Both the position numbers and the translations under genes were made by a program. 64,000 bases of DNA, taken from the NCBI GenBank assembly GCA_018971775.1, contig JAGXAB010000003.1, positions 1 to 64,000 on the forward strand, read 5' to 3'. Below, one piece after another: positions 26,264 to 35,567 of this stretch. Source of the DNA: Cyanobacteria bacterium REEB67 (GTDB taxonomy: Bacteria > Cyanobacteriota > Vampirovibrionia > Obscuribacterales > Obscuribacteraceae). A model generated the notes under the pieces. The model saw only the letters and a list, made by a program, of their open reading frames with translations. It had not been told where the DNA came from and searched no databases. Each line of letters opens with the position of its first letter. Positions within the stretch are counted from its first letter, which is position 1.

Positions 26264-28681
26264 TTATTCTTCTTCTTCCGGGCTGTGCAGGCTCAATCCC
26301 TGGCGACACATGCGGGCACTTCTTTGTGCTTCCAGGGCAAAGCCGACCAGACGCGGCCATTCTATTGTGTCCACCGGTATGCTGGCCAGGCCGAAGCTAT
26401 ATTCCCAGTCGCTCTGTCCTTCTTTTAGTTTGCCCAGGTTGCGGGCGCAGACATCGACAAAATTGCGGCCAAACATCGAAGCCAGGCTCTTGTCGAGGCC
26501 AGGCATGAGGATGGCAAATTGATCGTTCTGGAAGTGCGTGAGCCAGTCGATCGAGCGTTTGGTGTCGCTGATTTGAGCGAGGGTCAGTTGGACGAGCTCC
26601 TTATCCTGGGCGCTCAGTGTGGCTGTCTCATGATTGCGCTTTTTAATTTCAAAAACGAGCAAACAAAGTGGCCACATCTGGGTGCGGGCGCGCTCAAACT
26701 CGCGCTCGATGATAAAGATCAAAAATTCGAAACGCAAGAGACCGGTGCGTGTATCGTAGAGAGTATTGGCAAATTGGTCCGTCGCTTTTTTGTCGTAGGT
26801 CCAGGTCGTGACCAGCAATTTAGAAATATCCGCATCGTCCAGGCCATCGTTGGATATGATCACAAGACCGCTCTGGACCAGCTTGTAGAGAGCGTGTATC
26901 CACGATGCCTGTGAGAGATCCGACTGTTCGAGGGCTTCGGAGGCGATCGGTGATTGTAGAAGCGCCTGATAGAGATGATTGACGTGTTCGTCGTAGGGCA
27001 CGCCGCGATCTTGCAGGGCCTGGGCGAGTTCCTGCCAGTCGGCCAGGGATTCTTTGGGAAAGAGAGCCGAATACATCGTCAAGCCAAGCGATTTCAGATA
27101 TTTGTTTTCGTCGAAGAGCGAGGCTGCTTCCACTATAAATTCATCCGGTTTGATCCGGATCGAAAGTTTTTCCGCTTTTTTGTCCGGTACAAAACGAAAC
27201 CAGCCTTCATTTTGCATGACGAATCGATAGAGGATATCCAGTCCCTCTCCTGTTGGAGCGACCGCGTGCACAGGCTTGCCGCTTTCGAAATAAACGGTGA
27301 TCTGGCCGTCCAGATGACTGACTTCCAGGGCGCCGCTGTTTTCATTCAGGGCGATAGTCTGGAGCAGGCCGAGACTGGGCATCGTTTTTAGATTACCTTC
27401 AAAAGCCATCGCCGCGGCCGGTCTTTTAGCTGGATCGAGCTCGGTCTGGATCTTGTCGTAATAGACGACACCGCTGCTAGCTTTTGGCACCGCTGGCGGT
27501 GTATCGCTGCCCGGTTTCGTCACCGCCAGGGTCTGGTCTTTAGCCTTTGCCCTGGGCTCATCGTCAAAATTTGCTGAGCGGCTCGATAATGTCAGCATAC
27601 CGCCGGGCCTGACCTGCAACTTTTTCCAGAGGTCTTTGATATGGCGTAAAACTTCCTGGGCATCGTCGCTCACTACTGTGATTATGTCTGCATTTAGACC
27701 TTCGACTTTGGAAGGCTCAATGCAAAAAGTGAGGTCGCCGGTGGTGGCGCAGCTAACCGAGACATTGAGTGATTGCGTACCGAGGAAGCCGAGCGATGTA
27801 AGATGGAAGGTCTTGCCGGGATTAGAGCGTGCCTTTTTCATCATTTCGCTGATGTGCTCGGCACTGGGGAAAGCTCGTATCTTGTGCATCGTGCCCTTGC
27901 TGCGCGGCAGGCCTCGCACTTTTTTCAGGCGTTCGAAATGTTGTTTCTCATTGGGCGAAAGCTCAAAGTGTGCGCCCTGCTGGATGAACAATTCAAAAAG
28001 ATCGGTGCGTTCGAGATTGTTTTTGGCCGCCACCCTTTCGAAAAATTTGAGGGCGCGCTGATAGTTGTCCCGCGCTTCGGTCTTATTGCCTTGCGAATGA
28101 GCGAAAAAGGCTCTCAGAGTAGACACCCTGGCGATAAGCAGATCCGAGGGGCGGGCGATGCCCTCTTGGATGCGGCTGAGCTCGGCCATGAGGGCGCGGC
28201 AGCGCTGCAATCGGCTGGCCGCTTCCACTGCCAGGTTGGAATTGGCTGTTTGACGCGCTCTTTGCAAATTTGTCATGACCGAGTCGATAATAATTTCGGC
28301 TGTGCTCGCGTCCGGACCAATTAGGATTTCACGGATGAGGATCGCTTGATCGATGAGCTTGTCGAGGGTCTTTGTGTTTTCCCAGCTGGAGATGACGTTG
28401 CTCTCGGAATGCAAGGTGAGCTCGTCGGCCAGGCCGAGGAAAAAATGATCGTCTTTGGGGCTGACACGGGGCAGTACTCTATTTAAAAGTTCATCCGCTT
28501 GTTTGAAGGCGCTGGCCAGGCTGAGTGCCCGTACCAGCGCCGCTATCAAAGAGAGGGCGCCTTCACCGAGGTCTCCCTTGCTGGCATCCAGAGCCTGCAT
28601 AGCCAGCTGATAGCCGTCATTCAGTCTGCCGTCCTTTATCAGGACCTTGATCTGTTCGAGGTCGTCGGATTTTTGTGTCAC
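26264..28681 (-). CDS. DUF4388 protein with N-terminal helical region and degenerate C-terminal GGDEF-like domain
   Basis: The track starts at a TTG (28750), but a consensus TATAAT (28728-28733) on this strand would start transcription near 28721, so GTG 28681 is used (805 residues). The first 250 residues are helical and TPR-like. Around residues 425-530 there is a DUF4388 (PATAN-type) module: MPSLGLLQTIALNENSGALEVSH, then ITVYFESGKPVHAVA and GWFRFVPDK. The last 170 residues resemble a GGDEF fold (YDTRTGLLRFEFLIFIIEREFERART), but the signature is QNDQF instead of GGDEF, so no cyclase activity is expected. DUF4388 modules sit in gliding and two-component regulation proteins. First gene of an operon with the PPC protein and the potassium channel. 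Confidence 0.6.
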   Translation of the reverse strand: MTQKSDDLEQIKVLIKDGRLNDGYQLAMQALDASKGDLGEGALSLIAALVRALSLASAFKQADELLNRVLPRVSPKDDHFFLGLADELTLHSESNVISSWENTKTLDKLIDQAILIREILIGPDASTAEIIIDSVMTNLQRARQTANSNLAVEAASRLQRCRALMAELSRIQEGIARPSDLLIARVSTLRAFFAHSQGNKTEARDNYQRALKFFERVAAKNNLERTDLFELFIQQGAHFELSPNEKQHFERLKKVRGLPRSKGTMHKIRAFPSAEHISEMMKKARSNPGKTFHLTSLGFLGTQSLNVSVSCATTGDLTFCIEPSKVEGLNADIITVVSDDAQEVLRHIKDLWKKLQVRPGGMLTLSSRSANFDDEPRAKAKDQTLAVTKPGSDTPPAVPKASSGVVYYDKIQTELDPAKRPAAAMAFEGNLKTMPSLGLLQTIALNENSGALEVSHLDGQITVYFESGKPVHAVAPTGEGLDILYRFVMQNEGWFRFVPDKKAEKLSIRIKPDEFIVEAASLFDENKYLKSLGLTMYSALFPKESLADWQELAQALQDRGVPYDEHVNHLYQALLQSPIASEALEQSDLSQASWIHALYKLVQSGLVIISNDGLDDADISKLLVTTWTYDKKATDQFANTLYDTRTGLLRFEFLIFIIEREFERARTQMWPLCLLVFEIKKRNHETATLSAQDKELVQLTLAQISDTKRSIDWLTHFQNDQFAILMPGLDKSLASMFGRNFVDVCARNLGKLKEGQSDWEYSFGLASIPVDTIEWPRLVGFALEAQRSARMCRQGLSLHSPEEEE

Positions 28682-28727
28682 GGCAGCTTTCTCAAACTCT
28701 GATAGTAATATAGTAAATCTGTCTCTG

Positions 28728-28733
28728 ATTATA
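28728..28733 (-). promoter_or_regulatory. Consensus -10 box for the DUF4388 operon
   Basis: TATAAT on the minus strand, 46 bases before the GTG chosen as start. No good -35 hexamer is seen at 16-18 bases, so this may be a weakly supported or activator-dependent promoter. It argues against the more distal TTG start. Confidence 0.4.
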
Positions 28734-28750
28734 GCTAGCCGGGTGCTCAA

Positions 28751-30430
28751 GTGAATTTTCTATTTCGGCCCCGCCCACCTTTTTGTCTCGCTTCATTACC
28801 TCAGAAACCGGCATTGTCCCGGGTTATTTCACGGCAAATTTTGCTTCCTTTTGGGTCTCTTACTTTTCTCTTCTTTCTCAGCCCTTTGCTTCTTGCCGCT
28901 CGGGCCGAGCAACTGCCGGCGACGGCCCCGAGCGACAGCGCCAGTAGCCTCAACAGTCTCTCCGCAGCCTATGAGCAAAAGCATTTTGCGGCGGTGGTAA
29001 AGCAAGGTGGCGACGTCCTCGCTGGCATCAAGGCCGATGTGCCCAGGGCCGACGCCGATTATCTGCGTGTGCTGGTTTCGCTTGCTGCGTTCAAGAGCCA
29101 GTCTCTGCTCACTAGCGCCGCGCTGTTTCGCCAGGCCTATGAAGCATGTCCTGGCGCTGTTACGGCTGCCAATTATGGTGCTGTCGAAATGCTTGTCGGC
29201 GACCGTCAGCTGGCTCGTACGCTTTTTAATAAAGCTCTCGACTACGCGCCATCTGATTTTTGTGCGCATCTTGGTCTGGCCGAGCTGGCCGCCCTCGAGC
29301 CCAAGTCTGCTCCGGCCGGCGCCGACGTCGAGCTTGCCCGGGCCGCCGCCGCGCTGGGACTAGATGAAAGTGCCCCACTCTGGTCGGCTCTGGCCGATCA
29401 CTATCTGTTATTGAAAGAGCCGGTTGCAGCTCTTTCTGCTTACGCCAGGGCGGAAAAATGCCTGACGGCAAAGTCAGCCGGAGCGGCTGGCACTAAAGCG
29501 ATCGATAATCAGACGACAGGCGACGCCGACCTCGAGAAGCATCTCAAGCAGGCCATTTTCCGGGCGGCCCTGCTGGCCGGTAACGATGCTCTCGCCGGAG
29601 AGCGGCTGGATGCGGCTCTGGCCACAAGCAATCTGCCGCTCGAGGCCTACAGTCTTTGCGCCTCGCGGCTCTGTCGACCGGATGCGGCCGGAGACCGCCT
29701 GGCCCGGCGCTTGTACGACAAAGCCCTGGCCGAAAATGGCCATGACAATGATTTGTTTTACGCTCTTGGTCGGGCATTCGGCGAGGCCGGTCAGGATAAT
29801 TTTGCCCGTTTGTGCCTGGACCGCGTCCACGAGCGAGAACCTGAAGACAGCAAGTTTGCCCTGGCCTGCGCTGCGCAATTGGCCCGGGGCGGGCACGGCT
29901 CGGCGGCGGCAAAAATCCTCAGTGCTCTTGTCGCTCGGGCAAAATCCCAGGAGCCTACTCCTCAGCGCAAAATGGCTCAGGCTCTCGCTCGCGCTGGTCT
30001 GCGCCTTTTGCCCCAGTATCAAAAAGATTGGGCTGCGGCCCTTAAAAGCACACTCGCTCAGCCCGAGCGTCCGAATTTCAAAACCGCCTTCGCCGCTTTG
30101 AGTGCAATCAAATGCCATTGCAGGCTTTTGACCATGCAATACACTTTGCATGATCAGCCCGGTGTCGCCTTTAGCTATATCCCCGATGATAAGGAGCCGG
30201 TGGCTTTTATCATTTACGACGGTAAGGCGACTGAGCCTTTGAAAGTCTGGCGGTCGCTAAAAGACGAAGCGAAAGCCATACCTCTTGGCCGCAGCGAAAA
30301 TCTCGGCGATTTCTACCATCTGGTCAAAGCCGCCCTCGATTACGCCGAGGCTCCTTACCGCCCCGAGCATCCCTACTATCTTTTCAATACCTTGCCGCTG
30401 CGTACCCTGCCGTTGCCTAAACGCGGCTGA
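28751..30430 (+). CDS. Exported tetratricopeptide repeat protein
   Basis: 559 residues. The N-terminus has a long basic n-region and a hydrophobic core (LLPFGSLTFLFFLSPLLLAA, cleavage near ARA) typical of a signal peptide. Several TPR-like helical pairs follow (SLSAAYEQKHFAAVVKQGGDVLAG; ALFRQAYEACPGAVTAANYGAVEMLVGDRQLARTLFNKALDYAPSDFCAHLGLAELAAL; LFYALGRAFGEAGQDNFARLCLDRV). The last 100 residues are a different beta-rich segment (YTLHDQPGVAFSYIPDDKEPVAFIIYDGK) that I do not recognise. TPR proteins assemble complexes; here the partner is unknown. GTG start, possibly further in, since it abuts the divergent gene's listed start. It overlaps the convergent PfpI gene by 14 bases. Confidence 0.7.
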   Translation: MNFLFRPRPPFCLASLPQKPALSRVISRQILLPFGSLTFLFFLSPLLLAARAEQLPATAPSDSASSLNSLSAAYEQKHFAAVVKQGGDVLAGIKADVPRADADYLRVLVSLAAFKSQSLLTSAALFRQAYEACPGAVTAANYGAVEMLVGDRQLARTLFNKALDYAPSDFCAHLGLAELAALEPKSAPAGADVELARAAAALGLDESAPLWSALADHYLLLKEPVAALSAYARAEKCLTAKSAGAAGTKAIDNQTTGDADLEKHLKQAIFRAALLAGNDALAGERLDAALATSNLPLEAYSLCASRLCRPDAAGDRLARRLYDKALAENGHDNDLFYALGRAFGEAGQDNFARLCLDRVHEREPEDSKFALACAAQLARGGHGSAAAKILSALVARAKSQEPTPQRKMAQALARAGLRLLPQYQKDWAAALKSTLAQPERPNFKTAFAALSAIKCHCRLLTMQYTLHDQPGVAFSYIPDDKEPVAFIIYDGKATEPLKVWRSLKDEAKAIPLGRSENLGDFYHLVKAALDYAEAPYRPEHPYYLFNTLPLRTLPLPKRG

Positions 30431-30950
30431 GGGTCATTTGCTTGAGGGCTGCCTTGACGAAAGCGGGCAAATCGGCTGGTTTGCGTGAGGTGACCAGATT
30501 GCCGTCCACCACCACTTCTTCGTCTACCCAGGTGGCGCCGGCGTGGATCAAATCATCTTTGATGTTGGCGAAGCTAGTCACTTTTTTGCCCTTGACCACA
30601 TCGGCGGAAGTCAGCACCCAGCCCGCATGACAGATGGCAGCGACGACACCGCCGTCTTTCATGGTTTTGCGCACGATTTCAAGGGCCGCTTTATTGGCTC
30701 TGATTTTGTCCGGGGCCCAACCTCCGGGAACGACCACGCAATCGAAACGTTCATTGATATAGTCTTCGCACTGGCCGTCCACATCGATTGGCACGCCATA
30801 TTTGCCTTTGTATTGCTTTTCGCCGATACCGCCTACCTTGACATTGGCACCCGCTTCCAGGAAGCGATAGAGGGGATAAAAGAGTTCGCGGTCTTCGAAA
30901 TCGGGGCCGGCAAGTATCAAGACTTTTTTTCCGCTTGCGTCCATTTCCAT
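30417..30950 (-). CDS. DJ-1/PfpI-family protein
   Basis: 177 residues, a single DJ-1/PfpI domain: VLILAGPDFEDRELFYPLYRFLEAG, the acidic E in FED, the core strand FDCVVVPGGWAPDKIR, and the nucleophile elbow AAICHAGWVLTSADVVKGKK with Cys in A-x-C-H-A-G. That combination marks the PfpI/YhbO-type peptidase or glyoxalase/deglycase class, likely used against reactive aldehydes or damaged proteins. The track start at 30956 is an ATG only 2 bases from GGGAG; the in-frame ATG at 30950 has ideal 6-base spacing and is used. It is divergent from the kynurenine operon. Confidence 0.88.
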   Translation of the reverse strand: MEMDASGKKVLILAGPDFEDRELFYPLYRFLEAGANVKVGGIGEKQYKGKYGVPIDVDGQCEDYINERFDCVVVPGGWAPDKIRANKAALEIVRKTMKDGGVVAAICHAGWVLTSADVVKGKKVTSFANIKDDLIHAGATWVDEEVVVDGNLVTSRKPADLPAFVKAALKQMTLSRV

Positions 30951-31016
30951 ATGCATCTCCCAAGATTTGTTTGTAGACTAGACCTGTCTCGGACAAGCAT
31001 ACTGCGAGGTTCTATT

Positions 31017-31541
31017 GTGGGTCGCCTGGCAACGATAAATTTAAAGCGCTGGATTGATGAAAATCGCTCCTTACTCAAGCCTCCGGTCGGCAATAAGCTG
31101 ATTTTTGAAGACCGCGAATTTATCGTCATGGTCGTTGGTGGCCCAAATTCTCGCACCGATTATCATGTTAATTCGGGCGAGGAATTTTTCTATCAAGTCG
31201 AAGGCAATATCACCCTCAAAGTTTTCGACGAGGGCAAACACATCGATGTGCCCATCGGAGAAGGTGAAATTTTTCTTCTGCCGCCCTCCGTGCCGCACTC
31301 GCCCAGACGCCCGGCCGGCACAGTCGGTCTGGTGATCGAGCATAAAAGAGAAAAAACAGAAAAGGACGGCTTTATCTGGTTTTGCGAAGCCTGCGGTGAA
31401 AAGCTCTACGAGGAATATTTTCATCTGACCAATATTGTCACCCAGTTCCCTCCGATATTTGAGCGCTTCTATGCAAGCGAAGAACACAGGACCTGCGGCA
31501 AGTGCGGCCACAAGCTGGAGCGGCCCGATGCAAAAAATTGA
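31017..31541 (+). CDS. nbaC: 3-hydroxyanthranilate 3,4-dioxygenase
   Basis: Opens the ring of 3-hydroxyanthranilate to 2-amino-3-carboxymuconate semialdehyde using Fe(II). GTG start at 31017 with GAGG 7 bases upstream (the track start at 30543 runs antisense through another gene). 174 residues, the usual size of bacterial enzymes. Cupin motifs: DYHVNSGEEFFYQVEG with the iron His and Glu, then LLPPSVPHSPRRP with the second iron His. The C-terminal rubredoxin-like site with two CxxC pairs (CEAC and CGKC), typical of the bacterial and not the animal enzyme, is present. First gene of the kyn operon, overlapping the next by 14 bases. Confidence 0.93.
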   Translation: MGRLATINLKRWIDENRSLLKPPVGNKLIFEDREFIVMVVGGPNSRTDYHVNSGEEFFYQVEGNITLKVFDEGKHIDVPIGEGEIFLLPPSVPHSPRRPAGTVGLVIEHKREKTEKDGFIWFCEACGEKLYEEYFHLTNIVTQFPPIFERFYASEEHRTCGKCGHKLERPDAKN

Positions 31542-32526
31542 TGTCCACACGCATATATTGCCGGCGGACATTCCCGATTTTAAAGCGAAATATGGCTACG
31601 GTGGCTTTGTCAAACTTGACCACCATGCCCCTTGCCGAGCGCGTATGCTCAAAGACGACGGTACTTTTTTCCGTGAAGTAGAATCCAATTGTTTCGATGC
31701 TCCTGCTCGCATCGTCGATCTCGATCGCACGGCGGTCAGTCTGCAGGTACTGTCGACGGTGCCGGTCATGTTCAGCTATTGGGCCAAGCCCAAGGATTGT
31801 CTCGATCTTTCGCGCTTCCTTAACGACCATATTGCCGGCATTTGCCAGGCTCATCCCGATCATTTTGTCGGCCTGGGCACGGTACCTCTTCAAGACACCG
31901 ATCTGGCCATCGAGGAGTTGCGCCGCTCCGTCAAAGATCTGGGACTGAAGGGTGTGCAAATTGGATCGCATGTCAATGATCTTAATTTGAGCGATGCCAG
32001 GCTCTTTCCTTTCTTTGAGGCAGCCAGCGAGCTCGGTGCGGCGATCTTTGTCCATCCCTGGGATATGATGGGTCAGGAAAAGATGACAAAATACTGGCTG
32101 CCCTGGCTGGTCGGTATGCCAGCTGAAGTTTCGCTTGCTATTTGTTCGATGATTTTTGGCGGTGTTTTCGAAAAGCTGCCCAATTTGCGCGTTGCATTCG
32201 CCCATGGTGGCGGGGCTTTTCCGATGACGCTCGGTCGCATTGGTCATGGCTTTGACAGTCGTCCGGATCTTTGCGCCGTAGACAATCCGCACCATCCGCG
32301 CCACTATCTGGGCAAGTTTTTTGTCGACTCTCTCGTCCACGATGCGGAAGTGCTTTCTTTCATTATCAAATTATTTGGCGATGATGCCATCGTCCTCGGC
32401 TCCGATTATCCTTTCCCGCTTGGTGAAGATAATCCCGGTGCCCTGCTTGAAGCCGTTGCCGGTCTCAGTGCCGAGAAACGAGAAAAAATTCTTTCTTTGA
32501 ACGCTCGCCGATTCCTGGCCATTTAA
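31528..32526 (+). CDS. 2-amino-3-carboxymuconate-6-semialdehyde decarboxylase (ACMSD)
   Basis: Amidohydrolase-family decarboxylase acting on the product of the preceding dioxygenase; it gives 2-aminomuconate semialdehyde and so diverts carbon from quinolinate (NAD synthesis) toward catabolism. ATG at 31528 with GGAG upstream gives 332 residues (the track start at 31435 is inside the previous gene). Zinc ligands: HTH in KIDVHTHILPA, His in FVHPWDMMGQEKM, and Asp in LGSDYPFPLGE. The GLGTVPLQD and AHGGGAFP motifs of ACMSD are present. The 14-base overlap with the previous gene suggests coupling. Confidence 0.93.
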   Translation: MQKIDVHTHILPADIPDFKAKYGYGGFVKLDHHAPCRARMLKDDGTFFREVESNCFDAPARIVDLDRTAVSLQVLSTVPVMFSYWAKPKDCLDLSRFLNDHIAGICQAHPDHFVGLGTVPLQDTDLAIEELRRSVKDLGLKGVQIGSHVNDLNLSDARLFPFFEAASELGAAIFVHPWDMMGQEKMTKYWLPWLVGMPAEVSLAICSMIFGGVFEKLPNLRVAFAHGGGAFPMTLGRIGHGFDSRPDLCAVDNPHHPRHYLGKFFVDSLVHDAEVLSFIIKLFGDDAIVLGSDYPFPLGEDNPGALLEAVAGLSAEKREKILSLNARRFLAI

Positions 32527-32556
32527 ACCCAACTATATCTCGAACGGATTGTAATA

Positions 32557-33864
32557 ATGTTTGCTGCCGATAACAAAAGCACTTTTAGTAATACCATTGA
32601 TGGTGCGCGCGCCCTCGATCAAGCTGACCCGCTGCGTCAATTTCGGCAAGAATTTTATTTGCCCAAGAAGTTGGCGGGCCAACTTCCCGAATGCGTGTAT
32701 TTAACCGGCAATTCGCTCGGGCTGCAACCGAAGCAAAGCGCCCAGTATATACAGGATGAATTGACCGATTGGGCCGATCTGGGCGTAGAAGGTCACTTCC
32801 ATGCGCGCTATGCCTGGATGCCTTATCACGAATTTCTCACCGAGATGACCGCCCGCGTCGTTGGCGCCAAGCCGCTCGAGGTGGTCGTGATGAATTCTCT
32901 TACCGTCAATTTACATCTTATGCTCGTTTCCTTTTATCGCCCCGAAAGAAAACGTTTCAAAATTGTCATTGAGAGGGGCGCTTTCCCTTCCGATCAGTAT
33001 GCGGTCGCATCGCAGGCTCGCTTTCACGGCTACGATCCGAGTGAAGCTATCATCGAGCTTACCCCTCGGGATGGCGAAGATACGCTTGCAACGGCCGACA
33101 TCATTGAGACAATCAAAAAACACGGCGATGAAATCGCCCTGGTCATGCTGGGAGACGTCAACTATTTGACCGGGCAGGCTTTTGAAGTGGAAAAAATCGC
33201 CGCCGTCGCCCATGCTTGCGGGGCGCTCTTTGGGCTCAACCTCGCCCACGGCGCCGGTAATCTCTTGCTTGCTCTGCATGACTGGCAAGTCGATTTTGCC
33301 GTCTGGTGCTCGTACAAATATTTGAACGCCGGACCCGGTGGAATTGCTGGTTGTTTCGTCCACGAAAAGCATGCCGGTTCTCGCGATCTGCCGCGTTTCG
33401 CCGGCTGGTGGGGCCACGACAAAGCCAGTCGCTTCGATATGGGGCCGGAATTCGACGCCATCCCCGGGGCCGAGGGCTGGCAACTCTCCAACCCGCCTAT
33501 CTTTCAATTGGCAGCCTTACGAGCTTCCCTCGAGCTTTTCGATCAAGCTACCATGCCGGCCCTGCGCCGCAAGGGCGACTTGCTCACCTCCTATTTGCAG
33601 TATCTAATCGATGACGTCAACGAGGCCGCTCCTGGTTTTTGTCAGGTCATTACTCCGCGTGATCCGGCTCACCGCGGTTCGCAGTTGAGCTTGCGATTTA
33701 AAGGCGAAAGCAAAATTTTGCTCGAGCAATTTAAAGAACAGGGCGTTGTTTGCGACTTCCGCAGGCCCGATATCATCCGCGCCACGCCGGTGCCGCTCTA
33801 TAACAGCTTTGAAGATGTCTTCCGCTTGTATGAAGTGGTGAGAAAATTTGCAATGCGCGGCTGA
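32557..33864 (+). CDS. kynU: Kynureninase
   Basis: PLP enzyme splitting kynurenine or 3-hydroxykynurenine into alanine and (3-hydroxy)anthranilate. 435 residues, somewhat longer than most bacterial enzymes. The recognisable family segments are YLTGNSLGLQPKQ near residue 48, MNSLTVNLHLMLVSFY, the PLP lysine in WCSYKYLNAGPGGIAG (about residue 257), and FDMGPEFDAIPGAEGWQLSNPPIFQLAALRASLELFD, followed by IIRATPVPLYNSFEDVFRL. Together with kmo and nbaC it completes the route from kynurenine to aminomuconate semialdehyde. Confidence 0.95.
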   Translation: MFAADNKSTFSNTIDGARALDQADPLRQFRQEFYLPKKLAGQLPECVYLTGNSLGLQPKQSAQYIQDELTDWADLGVEGHFHARYAWMPYHEFLTEMTARVVGAKPLEVVVMNSLTVNLHLMLVSFYRPERKRFKIVIERGAFPSDQYAVASQARFHGYDPSEAIIELTPRDGEDTLATADIIETIKKHGDEIALVMLGDVNYLTGQAFEVEKIAAVAHACGALFGLNLAHGAGNLLLALHDWQVDFAVWCSYKYLNAGPGGIAGCFVHEKHAGSRDLPRFAGWWGHDKASRFDMGPEFDAIPGAEGWQLSNPPIFQLAALRASLELFDQATMPALRRKGDLLTSYLQYLIDDVNEAAPGFCQVITPRDPAHRGSQLSLRFKGESKILLEQFKEQGVVCDFRRPDIIRATPVPLYNSFEDVFRLYEVVRKFAMRG

Positions 33865-33907
33865 GCGCACTTGAATATGCTTACTTATAAGGATAGCGAT
33901 TGAGAAT

Positions 33908-35377
33908 ATGACTGAGTCGACGCAAGCAAAATCATCTCATCCGGTCAGTCCGGCCGATATCACAGTGGTCGGGGCCGGCCTGGTCGGCTCGCTCCTGGCG
34001 CTGCTTCTGGCGCGGCGGGGTTTCAACGTAGAAGTCTTCGAACGGCGCCCGGATATGCGCCGTGAGAAGGTGGAGGCTGGTCGCTCAATCAACCTGGCTA
34101 TCTCCACCCGCGGTATCACAGCCCTCGAGCGTGCCGGTCTTGGCGCCGACATTCTCGCCCAGGCCATCCCGATGTATGGACGGATGATGCACAGCAAGGC
34201 TGGTGAGCTTACTTTCCAGCCTTACGGCAAAGACCGGAGCGAATACATCAATTCGATCTCACGGGCCGAATTCAACAAAGTACTGATTGAGCGAGCCGAA
34301 GCAACCGGCAAGGTCAAATTTCATTTTGAGCGCAAAGCTCTCGGCATGGACTTCGAGCACTCGCTGCTCAAATTGAGCGGTCCTGATGATGCACTGCTGG
34401 AGCTTGCCACCAATCTCGTCATCGGCACTGACGGGTCAGCGTCTAAGATCAGGGATGATATGAGCGCCTTGAAAGGACACGAGGCCGCATCGTCGCGGCT
34501 CGATTACGGCTATAAAGAGCTGTACATCCCACCGATCGCCGCGGCGGCTGCCGGTTCGGATGCTTCTTTTTCTCTCGAGAAGAACGCCTTGCATATCTGG
34601 CCGCGCGGTTCCTATTTGATGATTGCCCTTCCCAATCTTGACGGCAGTTTTACCGGCACTGTTTTCCTCCCATATAAAGGACCGGTTTCATTTGAGAAGC
34701 TGGTGACTGTGGAGCAGGTGCAGGCTTTCTTCGAGGCGGATTTTGCCGATGCTGTGCCACTGATCCCCAATCTGGCCGAAAATTTCGTCAAAAGTCCGCT
34801 CGGTCATCTGGACACGGTTAAAGCTCAGCCCTGGAATGTCGGAGGAAAGGCGCTCCTGCTCGGAGACGCTGCCCATGCGATCATTCCATTTTACGGACAG
34901 GGGGCTAATTGTGGCCTGGAAGATTTGACCATATTTGAACAATGCGTTGAAGACCACCTCAAGCGCGGTGGCAGCCTGCATGGCGGAGAGAATGGTGCCG
35001 GCGACGGCTGGCGAGTCATATTCGACAAGTTGACTGCTCTGCGCAAAGTCAACTGCGATGCCATTTCCGATATGGCGGTCGAAAATTTTGTCGAAATGCG
35101 CGATCGTGTCGCCGATCCTCATTTTCTTTTGATGAAAGCCGTGGAAAAGATTCTAGAGAAGAAATTTCCCGGGCGTTATCGCTCGCGCTATTCGCTTGTC
35201 ACTTTTAGCAATGCTCCTTACAAACTGGCGCTCGATGTCGGCGTGATTTGCGAAGAAATCTTAAATGAACTCTGCAAGGGGCTGACAGATCCGGAAAAAG
35301 TCGACCTGGTCCGCGCCGAGGCCCTGATCAATGAAAAGCTTGCACCAATACTTGCCGGTAGTCTCGCTACTTTATAG
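33908..35377 (+). CDS. kmo: Kynurenine 3-monooxygenase
   Basis: FAD-dependent hydroxylase converting kynurenine to 3-hydroxykynurenine with NADPH and oxygen. 489 residues. N-terminal dinucleotide fold VVGAGLVGSLLALLLARRGFNVEVFERRPD, substrate-side segment EAGRSINLAISTRG, FAD motif ALLLGDAAHAIIPFYGQGANCGLEDL, and the C-terminal membrane-associating helices typical of this enzyme (KFPGRYRSRYSLVTFSNAPYKLALDVG). Last gene of the operon, 43 bases after kynU. No tryptophan dioxygenase or formylkynurenine hydrolase is in the window, so kynurenine must come from a gene elsewhere or from outside. Confidence 0.94.
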   Translation: MTESTQAKSSHPVSPADITVVGAGLVGSLLALLLARRGFNVEVFERRPDMRREKVEAGRSINLAISTRGITALERAGLGADILAQAIPMYGRMMHSKAGELTFQPYGKDRSEYINSISRAEFNKVLIERAEATGKVKFHFERKALGMDFEHSLLKLSGPDDALLELATNLVIGTDGSASKIRDDMSALKGHEAASSRLDYGYKELYIPPIAAAAAGSDASFSLEKNALHIWPRGSYLMIALPNLDGSFTGTVFLPYKGPVSFEKLVTVEQVQAFFEADFADAVPLIPNLAENFVKSPLGHLDTVKAQPWNVGGKALLLGDAAHAIIPFYGQGANCGLEDLTIFEQCVEDHLKRGGSLHGGENGAGDGWRVIFDKLTALRKVNCDAISDMAVENFVEMRDRVADPHFLLMKAVEKILEKKFPGRYRSRYSLVTFSNAPYKLALDVGVICEEILNELCKGLTDPEKVDLVRAEALINEKLAPILAGSLATL

Positions 35378-35567
35378 TCACGTTGTTTGAACGTCGCGCC
35401 GGTGCGATTAGCAAATCGCTGAAAAAAATTGCAAATATTTTGGAAATTGGTGTCCAGAAATTTTCTCTGGCGCATACATCTATTTACCTGGTCCCCACAC
35501 CGGTCTGCCTTGACTTTTTCGCAAGGCGAGTGAATGTACTACTTTTCACTGACAAGAGGTGTATCTC

